Part shown: positions 33,664 to 37,343 of the stretch, piece after piece | Numbering within the stretch: the first letter of the stretch is position 1 | Layout of the letters: each line of letters begins with the position of its first letter | From: an uncultured Gammaproteobacteria bacterium | GTDB lineage: Bacteria > Pseudomonadota > Gammaproteobacteria > UBA9214 | Direction: 5' to 3' | Assembly (NCBI GenBank): GCA_905480065.1 | Contig: CAJQOV010000087.1 | Coordinates: 1-37,343 of the forward strand | Length of the DNA stretch: 37,343 nucleotides | Program-made: the position numbers and the translations under genes | The notes under the pieces: generated by a model | Seen by the model: the letters and a program-made list of their open reading frames with translations, nothing else | The model's database searches: none | What the model was told of the DNA's origin: nothing

Positions 33664-33699
33664 GGTATAGGACGGAGTATAGGACGGGGTATAGGACGG
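33664..33699. repeat. three 12-bp tandem repeats upstream of yheS
   Basis: Units GGTATAGGACGG, AGTATAGGACGG and GGTATAGGACGG stand head to tail 24 bp upstream of the yheS start. Only the first base of each unit varies. Copy number may vary between strains. Confidence 0.85.
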
Positions 33700-33762
33700 A
33701 TTAACGCCCTTTCCCGAAAAACTCATGTCCATTGGGCAATCGCTACCACTGCTTTCCTGCAT

Positions 33763-33874
33763 GATCATACTGAAATCCTGCCTAAATTAGCCGCACTGAC
33801 CTGTATAAATTCAGATCATTTGCCCTTTCCCCAGCCAATTCATGCCTCCAGGCAAATTGACTGTTGATTTGCAC
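33763..33874. repeat. dispersed IS-end repeat, copy 2
   Basis: This 112-bp stretch matches 21789-21899 in the same orientation, where it follows an IS91-type transposase tail. No transposase code is left here, so this copy is an eroded end or solo terminus. Confidence 0.65.
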
Positions 33875-34166
33875 CGAAATTAGACCCGATAGAGTTGGAT
33901 ATTTGCATTCTACTGTGACCCATCTCCGCTAAGCATGGTTAGCTTCTAGCCAAATAATTACAGCGGTTCTGGAGGTACATATTTCGGTGCAATTTAACAC
34001 TCGAATCATTTATGACCGATGCGAATATCGATGCGAGTTGTCATCGCACCCACTATGGTTCTAACCTGGTGGTTTGCGTGGGCAAATCCATTTTGACGTG
34101 TATCTATTCACCACAGAGGTGAATGGCGTATAGGGGTGCGTTGTTATCAACAAAAAACCCCATTGG

Positions 34167-34243
34167 CCACGGAATCCACGGAAGAACACGGAAATATTTC
34201 TTGTAAGGCTTTTATTTTTCCGTGTTTTCCGTGTTTTCCGTGG
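34167..34243. repeat. imperfect palindrome built of ACGGAA units
   Basis: The left arm (34167-34194) carries CCACGGAAT, CCACGGAAG and AACACGGAAA in series. The right arm (34216-34243) is CCGTGTTTTCCGTGTTTTCC ending in GTGG, the near complement. The arms can pair over about 28 bp with a few mismatches around a 21-base loop. It sits in the gap before rsmA. Similar ACGGAA-rich palindromes are dispersed in many bacterial genomes. Confidence 0.75.
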
Positions 34244-34327
34244 CAAGATGTTTGAATAAATGCCTTTCGCCTCTTTGTTTCTTTGTTGAGCTGAATAGAT
34301 ACTTTGACGTTTTATAACTGACTGTTA

Positions 34328-34357
34328 ATGATGACCAATACCAGGATAACCCCTTGA
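34328..34357 (+). promoter_or_regulatory. possible 9-codon leader overlapping the rsmA start
   Basis: A short frame ATGATG... ends in TGA at 34355-34357 and overlaps the TTG start of rsmA (34354-34356) as TTGA. This could couple rsmA translation to a leader. No strong ribosome binding site was noted for it, so it may be chance. Confidence 0.25.
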
Positions 34358-35136
34358 GTCACCAGCCACGGAAAAGGTTCGGCCAGCACTTCCTGCATGA
34401 CCCCGGCGTCATTGGCCGGATCGTAGCGGCCATTCACCCGCTGCCGGACGAAACGCTGGTCGAGATCGGCCCCGGTCAGGGCGCCATCACGTTGCCGCTG
34501 CTGGAGGCGGCCGGCAAGCTGACCGTGGTGGAACTGGATCGCGACCTGATCCAGCCGCTGCAAAACCGCTGCCGCAGCGCGGGTGAGCTGACCGTCTATA
34601 ACCGGGATGCCTTGCGCTTTGATTTTTGCGAACTGGCGGCTGCCGGTCCACTGCGCGTGCTCGGCAACCTGCCCTACAACATCTCCACGCCGCTGCTGTT
34701 TCACCTGCTCGACCAGCAGCGCTGCATTGCAGACATGCATTTCATGTTGCAGAAGGAAGTGGTCGAACGGATGGCGGCCGGACCGGGCTCCGGCCAGTAC
34801 GGCCGCCTGAGTGTCATGCTGCAGTACCGCTGCCAGGTCGACATGCTGTTCAGCATCGGCCCCGGCGCATTCAGCCCGCCACCGAAGGTCGACTCGGCAT
34901 TCGTGCGACTGCAACCCTATCCCGCACCACCGGTAACGGTGGAGGATGAGCAGGTTTTCGCGACGCTGGTACGGCAGGCCTTCGCGCAGCGCCGCAAGAC
35001 CTTGCGCAACACGCTGCGGGAACTGCTGGATGCCGGCGAGATCAGTGCCGCGGGTGTTGATCCGTCGGCGCGCGCAGAAACGCTGACGCTAAACGAATTC
35101 GCCGCGCTGGCCAACCGGGCAGCGCGGCGAACGTAA
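34354..35136 (+). CDS. rsmA: 16S rRNA dimethyladenosine transferase
   Basis: RsmA (KsgA) dimethylates A1518 and A1519 of 16S rRNA with S-adenosylmethionine during 30S assembly. The 260-residue product has the N-terminal KRFGQHFLHD motif, the SAM-binding VEIGPGQGAITLPL near residue 29-43, VVELDRDLI, and the catalytic NLPYNIS near 107. PPPKVDSAFVRL and QRRKTLRNTLR in the C-terminal domain are also typical. The start is TTG, with AGGA 9 bases upstream and a short leader frame overlapping it. It normally follows pdxA; here the upstream neighbour is a repeat-rich gap of 700 bp after yheS. A small secreted protein gene separates it from apaG. Confidence 0.95.
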   Translation: MSHQPRKRFGQHFLHDPGVIGRIVAAIHPLPDETLVEIGPGQGAITLPLLEAAGKLTVVELDRDLIQPLQNRCRSAGELTVYNRDALRFDFCELAAAGPLRVLGNLPYNISTPLLFHLLDQQRCIADMHFMLQKEVVERMAAGPGSGQYGRLSVMLQYRCQVDMLFSIGPGAFSPPPKVDSAFVRLQPYPAPPVTVEDEQVFATLVRQAFAQRRKTLRNTLRELLDAGEISAAGVDPSARAETLTLNEFAALANRAARRT

Positions 35137-35157
35137 CACGACTGGGCGAGTGTCAGC

Positions 35158-35460
35158 CTACCAGGGCATCTGCACGGACAGGTAGACACCCTGCTCGGTA
35201 CCACCCGAGTTGTTGTCCAGCACGCTGACATACATGGCGTTCGTTTCCTCCGAAGGGGAATCGAAGGTCATGTGCACCGCTCCCCCGCTGTGGCCAACCG
35301 GCGCCAGTTGCAGATCTCCATCTATGAGTTGCGAGAGGCCCTGCATGCTGAACAGGCTTTCCGCTGCGCTCGCACTGGTTGACAGGAACATGCCCAGACT
35401 CACAAACAACGCCAGCAGAAACAGGTTGTCGGGCTTGTGGAAAGAAAATCCGGTTTTCAT
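35158..35460 (-). CDS. small secreted protein of unknown function
   Basis: The 100-residue protein begins with a clear signal peptide (hydrophobic LFLLALFVSLGMFLS, cleavage expected near SASA-AE at about 33). The mature part of about 67 residues is acidic, has no cysteines, and has no recognised domain. ATG 35460 is preceded by AGAGG with 8 bases spacing. The gene is convergent with rsmA and lies between rsmA and apaG, two genes that are usually adjacent. It is probably a recent or lineage-specific insertion. Confidence 0.65.
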   Translation of the reverse strand: MKTGFSFHKPDNLFLLALFVSLGMFLSTSASAAESLFSMQGLSQLIDGDLQLAPVGHSGGAVHMTFDSPSEETNAMYVSVLDNNSGGTEQGVYLSVQMPW

Positions 35461-35930
35461 GGTCGCTGCCTCTCTACTGCCTATCAGGTGACCCTATGAT
35501 GATTCCCGCGCCGCCCCGCTGCCGCGATGCAGTTCACATTTCTGCACACCGGCGCACCGGCGTCACGCGAACGTCCGGGTATTTTTTCATGTATAACAAC
35601 AAACTAGATTGCCCCGGCCGAAAATGGTCGCGGCGCTGGCGGCGACCCGAACAGTGAGCAGTGCCGGGAATTCAGTCTATGCATATCAGCCAGTTACTGA
35701 ATCAGCCCTGGTACCCGGCCGGTGTTGGTGCGTTCCCCGGGCAGGACTTCCGGCCTCTGCAGCCGGCCGCGCGCCACTGCAGCGCGGCAATGCCCCCGCC
35801 CAGGGACGGGCCTGGCAAGCCGCGACAGTACCGAACTGGTGCAGGCGGCGCCCCGGCAACCATACAGTCGAATTTTTGTCACAAATTCCATGACAGCGTA
35901 TGCTATTGGCAAATTTAAGGATGACATGAG
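35461..35930. other. intergenic region upstream of apaG
   Basis: No credible gene is seen in 470 bp. Frames are short and unlike known families. The last bases hold the AAGGAT ribosome binding site of apaG. The segment must contain the promoter of the small secreted protein gene and perhaps one for apaGH. Confidence 0.5.
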
Positions 35931-36314
35931 ATGAGCAGCGAAAACCCGCACCAGATCACCATTGAAGTCGAGACCAACTACATCGAGGGCCAGTCCGAGC
36001 CGGACAACGAGCGTTACGTGTTCTCCTATACCGTCACCATCCGCAATGAAGGTGGCGTCCCGGCCCAGCTGCTCTCACGCCACTGGGTCATCACCGACGC
36101 CAACGGCCATACGCAGGAAGTGCGCGGCGAAGGTGTGGTCGGTGAACAGCCACATCTCAAGCCCGGCGAGGGCTTCCAGTACACCAGCGGGACGATGATC
36201 GCGACACCGGTCGGCAGCATGCGTGGTGAATACCAGATGGTGGCCGAGAACGGCGACCAGTTCGATGCCGTGATCCCGACCTTCACCCTGGCGATCCCGC
36301 GCACCCTGCACTAG
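35931..36314 (+). CDS. apaG: ApaG protein
   Basis: The 127-residue protein matches the ApaG family, a small fibronectin-like beta-sandwich also called CorD, with the usual length of about 125. Characteristic strings are YVFSYTVTIRNEG, LLSRHWVITDANG, EVRGEGVVGEQPHLKPGEGF and GSMRGEYQMV. It is linked to cobalt resistance and magnesium efflux in enterobacteria, and its molecular role is unclear. AAGGAT lies 8 bases before the ATG. apaH follows after 4 bp, so the two form an operon. Confidence 0.95.
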   Translation: MSSENPHQITIEVETNYIEGQSEPDNERYVFSYTVTIRNEGGVPAQLLSRHWVITDANGHTQEVRGEGVVGEQPHLKPGEGFQYTSGTMIATPVGSMRGEYQMVAENGDQFDAVIPTFTLAIPRTLH

Positions 36315-36318
36315 CCTG

Positions 36319-37149
36319 ATGGCCGTCTACGCCATCGGCGATGTGCAGGGCTGTTTCGAAGATCTGCAGCGCCTGCTCGCGCACATCGACTTTGATCCGG
36401 CAAGCGACCGGCTGTGGTTCGTCGGCGACCTGGTCAACCGTGGCCCGCAATCCCTGGAAACGCTGCGTTTCGTGCGCGCGCTGGGCAATCGCGCAGTTAG
36501 CGTACTCGGCAACCATGACCTGCACCTGATCGCTGCCGCACATGGCCGCCCGCTGAATCATGACGACCATACGCTGGATGCCATTCTCGCCGCACCGGAC
36601 CGCACTGAACTGATTGAATGGCTGTGCCAGCGGCCGCTGCTGCACCACGACGACACGCTCGGTTTCACCATGGTCCATGCCGGCCTGCCACCGCAGTGGG
36701 ACCTTGCCCTGGCACAACAGTGCGCGCGCGAAGTGGAAGACGCACTGCGCGGTGCACAGCGCAGGGCCTTGATCCAGCACATGTACGGCAACAAGCCGGA
36801 CCAGTGGTCGGAGCAGTTACAGGGCCAGGAGCGACTGCGCTTCAGCATCAATTGTCTTACGCGCATGCGTTACTGCGATGCCAACGGTCGGCTCGACCTC
36901 AACAGCAACGGCCCTCCCGGTACCCAGCCGGCCGGACGGCTGCCCTGGTTTGCGGTACCGGGACGTGCCAGCAGCGATCTGAACATCGTATTCGGACACT
37001 GGTCTACCCTCGGTGAATGCAGCATGCCCGGTGTATTTCCGACCGATAGCGGTTGCCTGTGGGGTGGCGCACTGAGCGCGTTACGGCTGGATGGCGAACC
37101 ACGCTATTTGCACGTGCCGTGCGCCGGGCAGCGCAAGCCGGAAAAGTAA
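36319..37149 (+). CDS. apaH: symmetrical bis(5'-nucleosyl)-tetraphosphatase
   Basis: ApaH splits Ap4A into two ADP in the cytoplasm and also removes Np4 caps from RNA. The 276-residue protein has the calcineurin-like phosphoesterase motifs GDVQGC (7-12), GDLVNRGP near 36 and GNHDLH near 62, plus the C-terminal FGHWSTLGE. Length is normal (E. coli 280). It starts 4 bp after the apaG stop. REP elements follow its stop by about 50 bp. Confidence 0.96.
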   Translation: MAVYAIGDVQGCFEDLQRLLAHIDFDPASDRLWFVGDLVNRGPQSLETLRFVRALGNRAVSVLGNHDLHLIAAAHGRPLNHDDHTLDAILAAPDRTELIEWLCQRPLLHHDDTLGFTMVHAGLPPQWDLALAQQCAREVEDALRGAQRRALIQHMYGNKPDQWSEQLQGQERLRFSINCLTRMRYCDANGRLDLNSNGPPGTQPAGRLPWFAVPGRASSDLNIVFGHWSTLGECSMPGVFPTDSGCLWGGALSALRLDGEPRYLHVPCAGQRKPEK

Positions 37150-37198
37150 ATTGGTGCCCCGCCGGAAGCCATCGATGCTTGCAGGCGCGATGATTTTT

Positions 37199-37311
37199 AC
37201 GACAGAGCCGATCGCGGTCGATGACCGCTCCTACAGGCGTGTGTTGTGATTGTAGGAGCGCTTATCAAGCGCGATTGGTATTGGCAGGGGCGCTTGGCAG
37301 GCGCGAATAAT
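37199..37311. repeat. REP array downstream of apaH
   Basis: Three units stand in a row: an inverted one at 37199-37236 that is nearly identical to 1470-1507, a direct one at 37249-37275 identical to 1435-1461, and a related one at 37284-37311 (GCAGGGGCGCTTGGCAGGCG). The order of the first two is reversed compared with the pair at 1435-1507. Confidence 0.85.
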
Positions 37312-37343
37312 CACCGCACGGAGCCAGGCGCGGCTGTTCAGCG

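Noticed and set aside
33641..34353. CRISPR-like array in the repeat-rich gap before rsmA
   Set aside because: The repeats are a 12-bp tandem array without spacers and an imperfect palindrome; no regular repeat-spacer pattern and no cas genes.

Overview
The window looks like chromosomal DNA of a moderately GC-rich gammaproteobacterium. This rests on hrpB, a YheS-type ABC-F gene, pbpG, and the parts of the classic surA-pdxA-rsmA-apaG-apaH cluster; no finer taxonomy can be given from the sequence alone. The most striking point of layout is that the 3' part of pdxA is at the left edge while rsmA, apaG and apaH are at the right edge, so two genes that are usually adjacent are about 33.8 kb apart.

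Left part (1-3.8 kb): pdxA end, an S51 peptidase, a BIME-like REP pair, a GH17 exo-beta-1,3-glucanase-like protein and a truncated bacteriohemerythrin. Central metabolic block (3.8-21.6 kb): a ketopantoate-reductase-like dehydrogenase, a GGT-family Ntn hydrolase, a universal stress protein, a formyl-CoA:oxalate CoA-transferase (Frc), a GntR/FCD regulator, a complete TctABC transporter, a SucCD/MtkAB-like CoA ligase, an alpha/beta hydrolase, a class V (serine/alanine-glyoxylate type) aminotransferase, a D-2-hydroxyacid (hydroxypyruvate/glyoxylate) reductase, a plant-type D-glycerate 3-kinase and a PIG3-like quinone oxidoreductase. Read together, these could form a route from oxamate or oxalate through oxalyl-CoA and glyoxylate to hydroxypyruvate, glycerate and 3-phosphoglycerate. 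No oxalyl-CoA decarboxylase is present, and the proposed oxalyl-CoA reductase and oxamate hydrolase roles are inference. Three related palindromes with GGTAT/ATACC-like half sites lie upstream of the regulator gene, tctC and the CoA-ligase operon, and probably define one local regulon.

Right part (21.6-37.3 kb): an eroded region with an IS91-type transposase tail, a cupin, a DUF502 membrane protein, a DxD glycosyltransferase-like protein, a truncated 6-phosphogluconate dehydrogenase, PBP7, a 109-bp MITE with a 4-bp target duplication, HrpB, a dockerin-like remnant, an overlapping pair of zinc metallopeptidase and ATP-grasp ligase genes of unknown role, a two-CBS protein, YheS, then rsmA, a small secreted protein gene, apaG and apaH. 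This half is rich in small repeats: REP units, a family of GGGGTC-ended palindromes whose two arms co-vary from copy to copy, an ACGGAA palindrome, and a short tandem array. No tRNA, rRNA or CRISPR array was seen.
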